From Xenophilus sp. L33 (lineage in GTDB: Bacteria; Pseudomonadota; Gammaproteobacteria; Burkholderiales; Burkholderiaceae_C), in NCBI RefSeq assembly GCF_009765735.1, contig NZ_LMUW01000049.1:100105-164104 (forward strand): a DNA stretch of 64,000 nt, read 5' to 3'. Under the pieces are notes generated by a model. It saw only the letters and a program-made list of their open reading frames with translations. It had not been told where the DNA came from and did not search any database. Positions 41,886 to 50,249 of the stretch are shown in pieces. Every line of letters starts with the position of its first letter. The first letter of the stretch is position 1. The translations under genes and the position numbers were made by a program.

Positions 41886-43325
41886 ATGTCGACATTGCTC
41901 ACCGTCCATCGCAGCGCGCTGGAGACAGCGCCGCCCTCTCCCGCAGCGAACGCGGCCGCCGCGATCACGGCGCGCATGGATCGCCTGCCGGGAACGCCGC
42001 ACCTGTGGGTGCTGGTCCTGCTGATCTCGCTGGGCGGCTTCTTCGAGGTCTACGACCTCATCTTCACCGGCTACATCGCGCCGGGGATGGCCCGAAGCGG
42101 CGTGCTCGCCACGACCACCGAGAGCTTCTTCGGCTTCCAGGGCATCGCCGGCTTCATCGCGGCGACCTTCGCGGGGCTCTTCGTCGGCACCTTCTTCCTC
42201 GGCTTCCTGCCGGACAGGTACGGCCGTCGCGCGGTCTTCACCTGGTCGCTGCTCTGGTATTGCGTCGGCTCCGCGGTCATGGCGCTGCAGACGAGCGGCG
42301 ACCTGATCGTCCTGTGGCGCTTCATCACCGGCATCGGCGTCGGCGTCGAGATCGTGACCATCGATTCGTACGTGACCGAGCTGGTGCCGCAGCACATGCG
42401 GGGCCGCGCGATGGCCTTCAACCAGGCCGTGATGTTCGCGGCCGCGCCGGTGGCCGCGATCCTTTCCTACTGGCTGGTGCCGACGACTCTCTTCGGCATG
42501 GACGGCTGGCGCTGGGTGGTGCTGATCGGCAGCGTCGGCGCACTGGTCGTCTGGTTCATCCGGCGCGCGGTGCCCGAGAGCCCGCGCTGGCTGGCGCAGC
42601 AGGGACGCACCGACGAGGCCGAACAGGTGCTGCAACGGATCGAGGCCAGGGTGGCCGCCGAACATGGCGACGTGCTGCCGATGCCCAAGCCGGCGGCGCT
42701 GCGCAGCGCCCCGTCGACCAGCAGTTTCAACGACCTCTGGCAGGCGCCCTACCGCTCGCGGATGGTCATGCTGATCGTTTTCAACTTCTTCCAGGCGATC
42801 GGCTACTACGGCTTCGCCAATTGGGTGCCGACCTTGTTGATCGGCCAGGGCATCACGGTCACCCGGAGCCTGCTCTACGCCTTCGTGATCGCCTTCGCCT
42901 TGCCGATCGGGCCGCTGCTGGCGATGACGATCGCCGACCGCGTGCAGCGCAAGTGGCTCATCGTGTGCTCGGCCCTGGCCGTGATCGTCTTCGGCCTGCT
43001 CTTCGCCCGGATGAAGGACCCGCTGCTGCTGATCGTCTTCGGCGTGCTGGTCAGCCTGGCGGGCCAGACCATCTCGGCCAGCTACCACGCCTACCAGGCG
43101 GAGCTGTTCCCGACCGTGGTGCGCTGCCGCGCCAACGGCTTCGTCTATTCCGCGAGCCGGGTCGGCGCCATGATGTCCGGCTTCGTGATCGCCTTCCTGC
43201 TGCGCGACTTCGGTGTGGCCGGCGTGTTCGCGGGCATCACCGGCTGCATGCTGGTGGTGGTGGTCTCGATCGCGGTCTTCGGGCCGAAGACCAACGGGCT
43301 GAGCCTCGAAGAGCTTTCGCACTGA
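41886..43325 (+). CDS. MFS transporter (sugar/aromatic-acid symporter type)
   Basis: The protein has 479 residues and twelve hydrophobic helices. It contains GGFFEVYDLIFTGYIAPGM in helix 1, FLPDRYGRRAVF (motif A), WRFITGIGVGVEIVTIDSYVTELVPQHMRGRAMA and RRAVPESPRWLAQQGRTDEAEQVL in the central loop. This fits MFS symporters for organic acids. AGGAGA eight bases upstream decides the ATG at 41886. It follows the CoA-transferase by 25 bases, so it should import the substrate of the CoA-transferase/lyase route. Confidence 0.9.
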   Translation: MSTLLTVHRSALETAPPSPAANAAAAITARMDRLPGTPHLWVLVLLISLGGFFEVYDLIFTGYIAPGMARSGVLATTTESFFGFQGIAGFIAATFAGLFVGTFFLGFLPDRYGRRAVFTWSLLWYCVGSAVMALQTSGDLIVLWRFITGIGVGVEIVTIDSYVTELVPQHMRGRAMAFNQAVMFAAAPVAAILSYWLVPTTLFGMDGWRWVVLIGSVGALVVWFIRRAVPESPRWLAQQGRTDEAEQVLQRIEARVAAEHGDVLPMPKPAALRSAPSTSSFNDLWQAPYRSRMVMLIVFNFFQAIGYYGFANWVPTLLIGQGITVTRSLLYAFVIAFALPIGPLLAMTIADRVQRKWLIVCSALAVIVFGLLFARMKDPLLLIVFGVLVSLAGQTISASYHAYQAELFPTVVRCRANGFVYSASRVGAMMSGFVIAFLLRDFGVAGVFAGITGCMLVVVVSIAVFGPKTNGLSLEELSH

Positions 43326-43350
43326 CGGGCCGGGCCAACACTTCGCTGTC

Positions 43351-43368
43351 CCTGCACCAAGGTGCAGG
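43351..43368. repeat. 18-bp perfect palindrome CCTGCACC-AA-GGTGCAGG
   Basis: Eight-base perfect arms around AA lie 25 bases after the MFS stop and 57 bases before the outer-membrane protein gene. A second inverted repeat, ATGCA-N5-TGCAT, follows at 43379-43393. With a two-base spacer the first is too tight for a stable RNA loop, so an operator is more likely than a terminator. It may give the outer-membrane gene its own control. Confidence 0.5.
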
Positions 43369-43425
43369 TGACACCCGAATGCATCCGGTGCATGCTCCCT
43401 GATCTTCACGGACACGGAGCAGGAG

Positions 43426-44241
43426 ATGGCACCCAGAAGGCCCCGGGCACGCGCGCTCGCCTTGATCGCGGCGGCGATGTCGGCCTCCGCCTTCGCGCAG
43501 GACAGCGACGACGACCTGGCCAAGGCGGCGCAGAACCCGGTGGCCGCGATGATCAGCGTGCCATTCCAGCTGAACACCAACTTCGGCACCGGGCCGTTGG
43601 ACAAGACCCAGAACCTGTTGAACATCCAGCCGGTGGTGCCCTTCGACGTCAACGCCGACTGGAACCTGATCACCCGGACCATCCTGCCGGTGCTCTGGCA
43701 GCCGGCCAGCGTGCCGGGTGAAGGCTCGACCTTCGGGCTGGGCGACACGCAGGTCAGCGCGATCCTTTCGCCGAAGGCGGCGGTCAACGGCTGGATCTGG
43801 GGCGTCGGCCTCATAGCCCAGGTGCCCACGCACACCTCCGACGCGCTGGGCAATTCGCGCTGGGGCCTCGGGCCGACGGGCGTGCTGCTGCACACCGACA
43901 AGGAAAGCCCCTGGGTCTTCGGGGCGCTGGTCAACAACGTGTGGTCGGTGTCGGGCTCGTCGACCGATCCGAAGATCAACCAGTTCACCCTGCAGCCCTT
44001 CGTGAACTACAACCTGCCGGGCGGGCTGTACCTCGCGTCGTCACCGCTGATCACCTCCAACTGGGAAGCCGCGAGCGGCCAGAAGTGGACCGTGCCGATG
44101 GGCGGCGGCGTCGGCAAGATCTTCCGCGTCGGCAAGCTGCCGATCAATGCGCAGATCGGCGCCTACTACAACGTCGTGCGGCCCGACTACGCGCCCTCGT
44201 GGACCTTGCGGCTGCAGGCGCAGCTGCTGCTGCCCAAGTAG
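43426..44241 (+). CDS. Outer-membrane beta-barrel transporter-like protein
   Basis: The protein has 271 residues, with a signal peptide ending in ASAFA. The mature part shows alternating hydrophobic strands (ISVPFQLNTNFGTG, QNLLNIQPVVPF, NWNLITRTILPVLWQP-type, GIGLIAQVPTHTSDALG) and ends in a strand, as in the neuromedin-U/transporter-like family of outer-membrane barrels. It is the last gene after the lyase, CoA-transferase and MFS genes and could be the outer-membrane entry for their substrate. The terminal residue is Lys and not Phe, unusual but not unique for a barrel. Confidence 0.75.
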   Translation: MAPRRPRARALALIAAAMSASAFAQDSDDDLAKAAQNPVAAMISVPFQLNTNFGTGPLDKTQNLLNIQPVVPFDVNADWNLITRTILPVLWQPASVPGEGSTFGLGDTQVSAILSPKAAVNGWIWGVGLIAQVPTHTSDALGNSRWGLGPTGVLLHTDKESPWVFGALVNNVWSVSGSSTDPKINQFTLQPFVNYNLPGGLYLASSPLITSNWEAASGQKWTVPMGGGVGKIFRVGKLPINAQIGAYYNVVRPDYAPSWTLRLQAQLLLPK

Positions 44242-44258
44242 CCGGGCGGTCGACGCAT

Positions 44259-46229
44259 TCAGGGCAGCGGCACCATCGGATGGGCCGCGACGTAGTCGAC
44301 CAGCCCCTGGTAGCGCGGCGCGGTGGCGGGGTCCTGCATCACCGATTCGAGCACCGACCAGAAACCCCATTGCGACCAGCCGCCGATGTCGTTGAACTGG
44401 TTCATGGTGTCGCCGCCGGCCGCCACCCAGGTGCCGACGTATTCCATCTCGACGTCGTGCATGCGCGGGTTGCGGTTGGCCGCGGTGAAGAGCGCGGTCA
44501 TCGCCGCCTGGTTGGCGGAGGGGAACTGGTAGGTGGTGTTGCCCGAGCCCGACTCATAGGCCTTCAGCTTCAGCTTGTATTGCCTGGCGAGTGCCGCATT
44601 GGCCTGGATCCAGCCGGTGATGTCGCCGCGGATGTCGGCCAGCATCTGGTCGACCACCTGGTCGCTGCTCAGACCCAGCGAGGTCGCGACGTTGGCCGGA
44701 TCGCCCGCCGCGGCAGCGCTGAAATAGGGCGCGACGGCCAGCACGTCGACCTGCGAAGCGGTGTCGGCATAGGCCAGCGCGCTGGCCGAGAACTGGGTCC
44801 AGGCGGCCTGCCCGGCCAGCACCCGCACCAGCCGGCCGCTGTCGGCGCCGTAGACGCCGCGCATGAGGTTGAACACCTGCACCGCGCGCGTCGCGTAGAA
44901 GATCGACGGCTGGCCATAGGGCACCGCCATGCCGAGGCTGCTCGACTGCGCCACTGCCCAGGTGGTCTGCGGAAACCCGGTGTTCCAGACCTCGTTGGAA
45001 TATTCGATGTGCGGATGCAGGTTGGGGTCGAGCGTGGCGTGCAACAAGGTGGCGAACTGCTTCACGTAGTCGTCGTTGGCCATGTACGGAATGCAGAACC
45101 ACGGGTCGACGTGCAGCGTGTTGGCCAGGGCGATCATCACTTCGAGCGGCACGCCCGCCGCTTCCGCATAGGTCGCGTCCGCAACCTGCGAGCGGTCGGC
45201 CCAGGCCACCACCGGCGTGCCGTTGCTGGCGGCCCAGTCCATGAAGCGGATCACGCTGAACGGATTGATCTTCTTCAGGAACTCGACATTGAAGGGTTGG
45301 GTAGCGTAGCTGCCTTCGGTGCCCGGCCACAGGAAGCGCACGTTGCGTACCGGGTTCGCCGGATTGGTCGCGTCGATGCCGACCCACATCGCGCCCGTGT
45401 TGTCGGTCATGTCGAGGGTCGCGCGGTTCGCGCCCGTCAGCTTGAAGACGCCGTTGGTGAGCGGCGCGCTGACGGTGCCGTCGCCGTCCCACAGGATCAC
45501 GTACTGGCCCGCCGGGTAATTGACGTTGCTCCACGCGACCGCCGACAGCGCATGCTGGCCGGGGGCGAGCGAGGTCGGATAGCCCTGCGCGCTGGTCGTC
45601 GGAAAGGCCGCGCCCCAGTTGCCGGCGTCGTCGCGCGAGTTCCAGCCCATGCCGCTCTTCATCATGTCGGCGAAGGGAAACTCGGTGGTCCAGTAGGCGA
45701 TGCCGGCGAGGTTGATGCCGACCGACTGCGAGCGCGTCGCCACCGGCAGCGGGCCGCGCACCGAGATCGTTTCGGTCGCGCTCACCGAACCACTGGTCGC
45801 GCTGACCTGGGTGAAGCCGGCGGACAGCGGCACCAGCAGGCCGTTCCTGTCGATGGTGGCGATGGCTGGGTTGGACACCTTCCAGGCCAACGTCGGGTTG
45901 GCCATCGCCTGCCCGGCGCTGTCCTGGACCTGAGCAGCGAGCGTGACCGGGGTGCCGAGCGCGGCGGCGGTCTGGGCGGGAAGGACGATCTTCGCGGCCT
46001 GGGCGACCTGCGCCGGGGCAGTGGATGCGACCTGCGGTGACGTCGGCGTGCCGGTGATCGTGGCGGCGGTCGCGGTCGCGTTCGTTGTCGTGCCTGTCGC
46101 AGCCGCGTCGGTCGTGTCGGCTGTGCCGGCCGACGTCCCGGCCATGCCGAGCGCGGCGCCGCCACCGCCGCCGCCTCCGCCACAGCCGGCCAATGCGAGC
46201 AGGCCGAGCGCCACCCACGCCTTCTTCAT
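44259..46229 (-). CDS. Secreted lipoprotein with Big2-like domain and glycoside-hydrolase-like body
   Basis: The protein has 656 residues. The lipobox LALAGC (Cys near 16) is followed by eight Gly and an Ala/Thr-rich linker to about residue 75. Residues 80-160 fit a Big2-type Ig domain (TPVTLAAQVQDSAGQAMANP, GFTQVSATSGSVSATETI). The rest looks like a TIM-barrel of glycoside-hydrolase clan A: VIRFMDWAASNGTP, YMANDDYVKQFATLL, HIEYSNEVWNTGFPQ with a candidate catalytic Asn-Glu, and a second acid in LKAYESGSG. A GGAGG ribosome site supports the start. Surface polysaccharide processing is inferred; the substrate is unknown. Confidence 0.75.
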   Translation of the reverse strand: MKKAWVALGLLALAGCGGGGGGGGAALGMAGTSAGTADTTDAAATGTTTNATATAATITGTPTSPQVASTAPAQVAQAAKIVLPAQTAAALGTPVTLAAQVQDSAGQAMANPTLAWKVSNPAIATIDRNGLLVPLSAGFTQVSATSGSVSATETISVRGPLPVATRSQSVGINLAGIAYWTTEFPFADMMKSGMGWNSRDDAGNWGAAFPTTSAQGYPTSLAPGQHALSAVAWSNVNYPAGQYVILWDGDGTVSAPLTNGVFKLTGANRATLDMTDNTGAMWVGIDATNPANPVRNVRFLWPGTEGSYATQPFNVEFLKKINPFSVIRFMDWAASNGTPVVAWADRSQVADATYAEAAGVPLEVMIALANTLHVDPWFCIPYMANDDYVKQFATLLHATLDPNLHPHIEYSNEVWNTGFPQTTWAVAQSSSLGMAVPYGQPSIFYATRAVQVFNLMRGVYGADSGRLVRVLAGQAAWTQFSASALAYADTASQVDVLAVAPYFSAAAAGDPANVATSLGLSSDQVVDQMLADIRGDITGWIQANAALARQYKLKLKAYESGSGNTTYQFPSANQAAMTALFTAANRNPRMHDVEMEYVGTWVAAGGDTMNQFNDIGGWSQWGFWSVLESVMQDPATAPRYQGLVDYVAAHPMVPLP

Positions 46230-46389
46230 CGGGACCTCCGATCGCCAAATCGTTACATTCTGTACGATTGGAGGATCTATTCAACCATTCCGGTGCGGCG
46301 GCGCCACAACACACCACCTGCGCAGCGATCGGAAGGTCAGTGAAGCCCCCCGACATCCCCGGGGATGCGGGCGCGCACTGCGCACCGAT

Positions 46390-46571
46390 CACCAGCACGA
46401 TCTCCAGTGCGAGGTTGACGATGCGCTTGTTGCACGCGAGAAGCTCGGGGTCGAGCGAGGCCATGCCCGAGGCCAGCCTGGCCACTTCTTCGTCGAGTTC
46501 AACTGAACGGTCGCGACACCGTCAGCAACGGAAAACGAAACGTACTGACTTGATTTGATCCACTTGGCCAT
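46390..46571 (-). pseudogene. Enoyl-CoA hydratase remnant with most of the gene deleted
   Basis: From ATG 46571 the frame gives a crotonase-like start (VSFSVADGVATVQLN), then runs into STKKWPG nonsense. In the neighbouring frame DEEVARLASGMASLDPELL followed by NKRIVNLALE matches the C-terminal helices of crotonases. The middle, about 200 residues including both oxyanion loops, is gone. The deletion also put the two ends out of frame. Nothing functional can be made. The bases left of 46400 are not recognisable. Confidence 0.7.
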
Positions 46572-46725
46572 TGGATATCCAATCCTGTTGAGGGTTTCAG
46601 ACTTTAGGCATACGCTTTCCGGGACTCCAGACGGGCGAGCCAATAGCCAGTATCAGGAAACCGAATAGATATACCGGCAGGCGGCACTTCTCACCGAGGC
46701 GGGAGTCGGTTTCGAAGGAGCATCC

Positions 46726-47229
46726 ATGAACGCCGCGACATTCCGAATGGGCAGGCTCGACCACGTGCATGTGCGAGTGCCCGATCGCGCGGAGGCTGCG
46801 AGGTGGTACGCCGACCATCTGGGATTCGAGCCGGTCGGCCGGTTCGACTTCTGGGCCAGCGGCTTCGATGGCGGTCCACTGCAGATCTCCGCGGATGGCG
46901 GCCGGACGACGCTTGCATTGTTCGAGGCCACCGAACAGCATCCGATGGTTCCCCAGGCGAACGGGATCGCCTTCAGCGTCGATGCGGACACCTTCATCGC
47001 CTTCGCCAACTCGTTGCCCCGCGGCATTCCGGATTCGCGCGGCAAGCCGCTCGCACTGCAGGACGTCGTCGACCTGGACCTGTGCTGGGTCTTCAACCTG
47101 GCCGATCCGTGGGGAAATCAGTACGAGCTCAATTGCTACGACTACGACCGCATCAAGGCCGAACTCATCGACATGAAGGGGATCGAGGCGCAGCGCTACT
47201 GGCCGCGCGAGCTTTATTCGCGGCGCTGA
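46726..47229 (+). CDS. VOC-superfamily (glyoxalase/dioxygenase-like) protein
   Basis: The protein has 167 residues. MGRLDHVHVRVPDRAEAARWYADHLGFEPV is the first beta-alpha-beta-beta-beta module with a metal His. The second module has GIAFSVDADTFIAFANSL and DPWGNQYELNCYDY with the metal-binding Glu. The set fits a one-metal glyoxalase, fosfomycin-resistance-like or extradiol-type protein. GAAGGAG precedes the ATG at good spacing. It stands alone, with an old crotonase fragment on the other strand upstream. Confidence 0.85.
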   Translation: MNAATFRMGRLDHVHVRVPDRAEAARWYADHLGFEPVGRFDFWASGFDGGPLQISADGGRTTLALFEATEQHPMVPQANGIAFSVDADTFIAFANSLPRGIPDSRGKPLALQDVVDLDLCWVFNLADPWGNQYELNCYDYDRIKAELIDMKGIEAQRYWPRELYSRR

Positions 47230-47236
47230 AGCTTGG

Positions 47237-48694
47237 CTACCGCGCCGTCGGCGCGACCACTGTCCAGCCCCCGCCCAACGCCCGGAAGGCCGCCACCGCG
47301 GAACGCGCGTCGTCGGTGTGCACCTCTGCCAGCAGGTCCTGGGCGGCCAGCAGTTGTCGGTCCTGGTCGAGCACCTCTAGCAGGCTGACCGCGCCGCCGC
47401 GATAGGCGTCCAGCGCGGCATCGCGGGCCTGGGTGTGGGCTTGCACCTCCTGCGCCAGCAGCGCGTGCTGCTGCTCCAGCTCGCTGATCGCGACGATCGC
47501 GTTCTCGACGTCCTGCGTGGCGCGCAGCATCGAGGCGCGGTAGTTCAGCAGGGCCTCGCGGTTCGCGCCCTCGGCCTGGGCGACCTCGGCGTCGACCCGG
47601 CCGAAATCGAAGAGCCGCCAGTGCAGCCCGGCCAGCGCCGCCGGCTGGAACGCGGCCGAGCTGAACAGTCGGCCGGTGTCCAGCGATTCGAAGCCGAGCA
47701 GGCCCGACAGGCTCAATGACGGATAGTAGCCGGCCAGCGCCACGCCGATGCGGGCGTTGCTGGCGGCCAACCGGCGCTCGGCCGCGATCACGTCGGGCCG
47801 CCGGCGCAGCAATTCGGCTGGGCCGCCGGCGGTATCGATCGAAGGCACCGCATAGCTGCCGTGCGCGGCGCCCAGTTCGACGGCCACCGTGCCCGGCGCC
47901 TGCCCCATCAGCAGGTCGAGCCGGAAGCCCTGGGCCGCCAGGTCGCGTCGTAACGGCGGGATCGACGCTTCTGCGTGCAGCATCAACGCCTCAGTCTGTG
48001 CGACCTCGCGAAAGGTGCCAACGCCTCGAGCGCGGCGTAGCTTCACCAGTTCCAGCAGGTCCGACTGGTTCTTGACCTCGCTCTGCGCTATCGCGATGCG
48101 GGCCTCGGCGCCGCGCACTGAGAAGTAGGCGTCGGCGGCCTCGGCCACCAACGAGACGCGCACGCCAGCGTGTGCGGCTTCGGTTGCCTGGACATCCGCG
48201 TCCGCGGCTTCGGAGCTGCGGCGCAGACCGCCGGCCAGGTCAGCTTCCCAACTGGCGCCGACACCGATGTCCGCTAAGGTCTGGCTGCGGTCGTATTGCG
48301 GGTAGTTGCTGGCGATCTCCCCCAACGGGCTCAAGAGCGACTGGTGCTCGTGCAGCAATTGGCCATCAAGGCTGCCACGCGGCTGCCGCGCGGCCGATGC
48401 GTGCTGCGCCAGCGCACGAGCCTGCGCTACCCGCTCGGCCGATGCGGCCAGGTCGAGGTTCTGGGCGATCACCCGATCGACGATGCGCACCAGTTCAGGG
48501 TCGTCGAAGCCCTGCCACCATGCGTTCAGCGGCGGTGCCGGTGTCTCGACGACGCGACTCGCGAGCGCCGGCGCTTCGTGGAAGTCGGCGGTGGCGGGCA
48601 ACTGCGGTCGAACGTAGTCGGCGCCGACGCTGCAGCCGGCGAGCAGGGCGATCGCGCTGGAGGCAGCGGCGATCCGGAGTGTGTCAGTGCGCAT
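47237..48694 (-). CDS. NodT-type outer-membrane efflux lipoprotein
   Basis: The protein has 485 residues. The lipobox ALLAGCSVGADY puts the lipidated Cys at about residue 21. Two duplicated OEP (TolC-like) domains follow: WWQGFDDPELVRIVDRVIAQNLDL in the first and RRRPDVIAAERRLAASNARIGVALAGYYPSLSLSG in the second, the usual NodT phrase. It forms a trimeric channel in the outer membrane. Its start overlaps the end of the DHA2 exporter gene by 11 bases, so it is the third part of an EmrAB-type pump. Confidence 0.93.
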   Translation of the reverse strand: MRTDTLRIAAASSAIALLAGCSVGADYVRPQLPATADFHEAPALASRVVETPAPPLNAWWQGFDDPELVRIVDRVIAQNLDLAASAERVAQARALAQHASAARQPRGSLDGQLLHEHQSLLSPLGEIASNYPQYDRSQTLADIGVGASWEADLAGGLRRSSEAADADVQATEAAHAGVRVSLVAEAADAYFSVRGAEARIAIAQSEVKNQSDLLELVKLRRARGVGTFREVAQTEALMLHAEASIPPLRRDLAAQGFRLDLLMGQAPGTVAVELGAAHGSYAVPSIDTAGGPAELLRRRPDVIAAERRLAASNARIGVALAGYYPSLSLSGLLGFESLDTGRLFSSAAFQPAALAGLHWRLFDFGRVDAEVAQAEGANREALLNYRASMLRATQDVENAIVAISELEQQHALLAQEVQAHTQARDAALDAYRGGAVSLLEVLDQDRQLLAAQDLLAEVHTDDARSAVAAFRALGGGWTVVAPTAR

Positions 48695-50249
48695 CGGCGG
48701 AAGGTCCTTTGGGTGGCAGCACCTTGCGCATCAGCGGCACCATCAAGGTGGCAATGACGAAGAAGCCCATGATCAGGATGAAGGCGTCGCCAAAGGTCAT
48801 GGTCAGTGCCTCGCGAAAAGCCAGTGAAAAGAGACCGCGTAGCGCCGCGGTCTGCGTGTCAAAGTCAGCCGAGATGCCGCCGTTGGCCGCCAGCAGTGCG
48901 TTCATCGGCTCGTTGGCTGGCGTCAGCCCTTCGGCGAGCCGATAGAAGTGCAGGTTGGTGCGGCCGGTCAGCAGCGTCGCGCAGGCTGCGATGCCGATCG
49001 CGCCGCCGAGGTTGCGCATCACGTTGAAAAGGCCCGAGGCCTGCCTGAGGCGCGACGGCGCCAGGCCGCCCAGCGTCAACGTGACCACCGGCGGCACGCA
49101 CAGCTGCTGCGCGATGCCGCGCAAGGCCTGCGGCAGCAGCAGCTGGCGCGCGCCCCAGTCGTGCGTGATCGGGCTGAACTGCAGCATCGACAGCGCGAAG
49201 ATCGCCAGGCCCACCATCAGGATCCAGCGCAGGTCCATGCGATTGGCCAGGAAGGCATAGAGCGGGATCGCCAGGATCTGGAAGACACCGGTCGCGAACA
49301 CCGCCTCGCCGATCTGCAGCGCGCTGTAGCCCTCGACCCGGCCGAGGAAGACCGGCGTCAGGTAGATGGTCGCGAAGAGACCGATGCCGGTGACGAAGGA
49401 GAAAAAGCAGCCGAGCGCGAAGTTGCGGTCCTTGAGTGCCCGCAGGTCGACCACAGGCCGCTCGGCTGTCAGCTCGCGCCAGACGAACAGCACGGCCGAG
49501 ACGAGCGTGATCCAGGTGGTGGCGCGAATGGTCGAATCCTCCATCCAGTTCCAGCGCGGACCTTCCTCCAGCGTGTATTGCAGGCAACCCAGGAAGACCG
49601 CGATCGCCACGATGCCGAGGTAGTCGCCGCCCTTGATCAGGCCCCAGTTCGCCTGATCTACCTTCACTAGCAGCGGCACCGCGATCGCTACGTAGAGGCC
49701 TGGCACCAGGTTGATGAGGAAGAGCCAGTGCCACGAATAGCTGTCGGTGATCCAGCCGCCCAGCGTGGGCCCGAGCGTCGGCGCCAGCGAGGCCAGCGCA
49801 CCGATCGTCGCCGCCGCGACCACCCGCTGCTTGCCCTGGAAGAAGACGAAGGCGGTGGTGAAGACCATCGGGATCATCGAGCCGCCGAGGAAGCCCTGCA
49901 GCGCGCGGAAAGCGATCATGCTCTGGATGTTCCAGGCGATGCCGCACAACAGGCTGGCCAGCGTGAAGCCGGCCGCCGAGGCGGCGAACAGCCAGCGGGT
50001 CGACATCACCTGGCTCAGCCAGCCCGACAGCGGGATGACCACGATCTCGGCGATCAGGTAGCTGGTCTGCACCCAGGCGGTGTCGTCGGCGCCGGCCGAA
50101 AGACCGCCGCCGATGTCGCGCAACGACGCCGAGACGATCTGGATGTCGAGCAGTGCGATGAACATGCCCACGCACATGCTGGCGAAGGCGATGACCTTCT
50201 GCGCCTGCGTCATGCCCGCGACGCCGGCGCCCACGCCGATGGTGCTCAT
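48684..50249 (-). CDS. emrB: EmrB-type DHA2-family MFS exporter
   Basis: The protein has 521 residues and 14 helices. MFIALLDIQIVSASLRDIGGGL is motif D, SQVMSTRWLFAASAAGFTLASLLCG is the motif A region, and LGPTLGGWITDSYSWHWLFLINLVPG is motif C. The length and the W-H-W-L-F-L-I-N pattern are those of EmrB. It overlaps the HlyD-type gene upstream by four bases and the NodT gene downstream by 11, so the three are coupled. The pump exports hydrophobic or weakly acidic toxicants with proton exchange. The TetR gene at 51417 is divergent. Confidence 0.92.
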   Translation of the reverse strand: MSTIGVGAGVAGMTQAQKVIAFASMCVGMFIALLDIQIVSASLRDIGGGLSAGADDTAWVQTSYLIAEIVVIPLSGWLSQVMSTRWLFAASAAGFTLASLLCGIAWNIQSMIAFRALQGFLGGSMIPMVFTTAFVFFQGKQRVVAAATIGALASLAPTLGPTLGGWITDSYSWHWLFLINLVPGLYVAIAVPLLVKVDQANWGLIKGGDYLGIVAIAVFLGCLQYTLEEGPRWNWMEDSTIRATTWITLVSAVLFVWRELTAERPVVDLRALKDRNFALGCFFSFVTGIGLFATIYLTPVFLGRVEGYSALQIGEAVFATGVFQILAIPLYAFLANRMDLRWILMVGLAIFALSMLQFSPITHDWGARQLLLPQALRGIAQQLCVPPVVTLTLGGLAPSRLRQASGLFNVMRNLGGAIGIAACATLLTGRTNLHFYRLAEGLTPANEPMNALLAANGGISADFDTQTAALRGLFSLAFREALTMTFGDAFILIMGFFVIATLMVPLMRKVLPPKGPSADAH

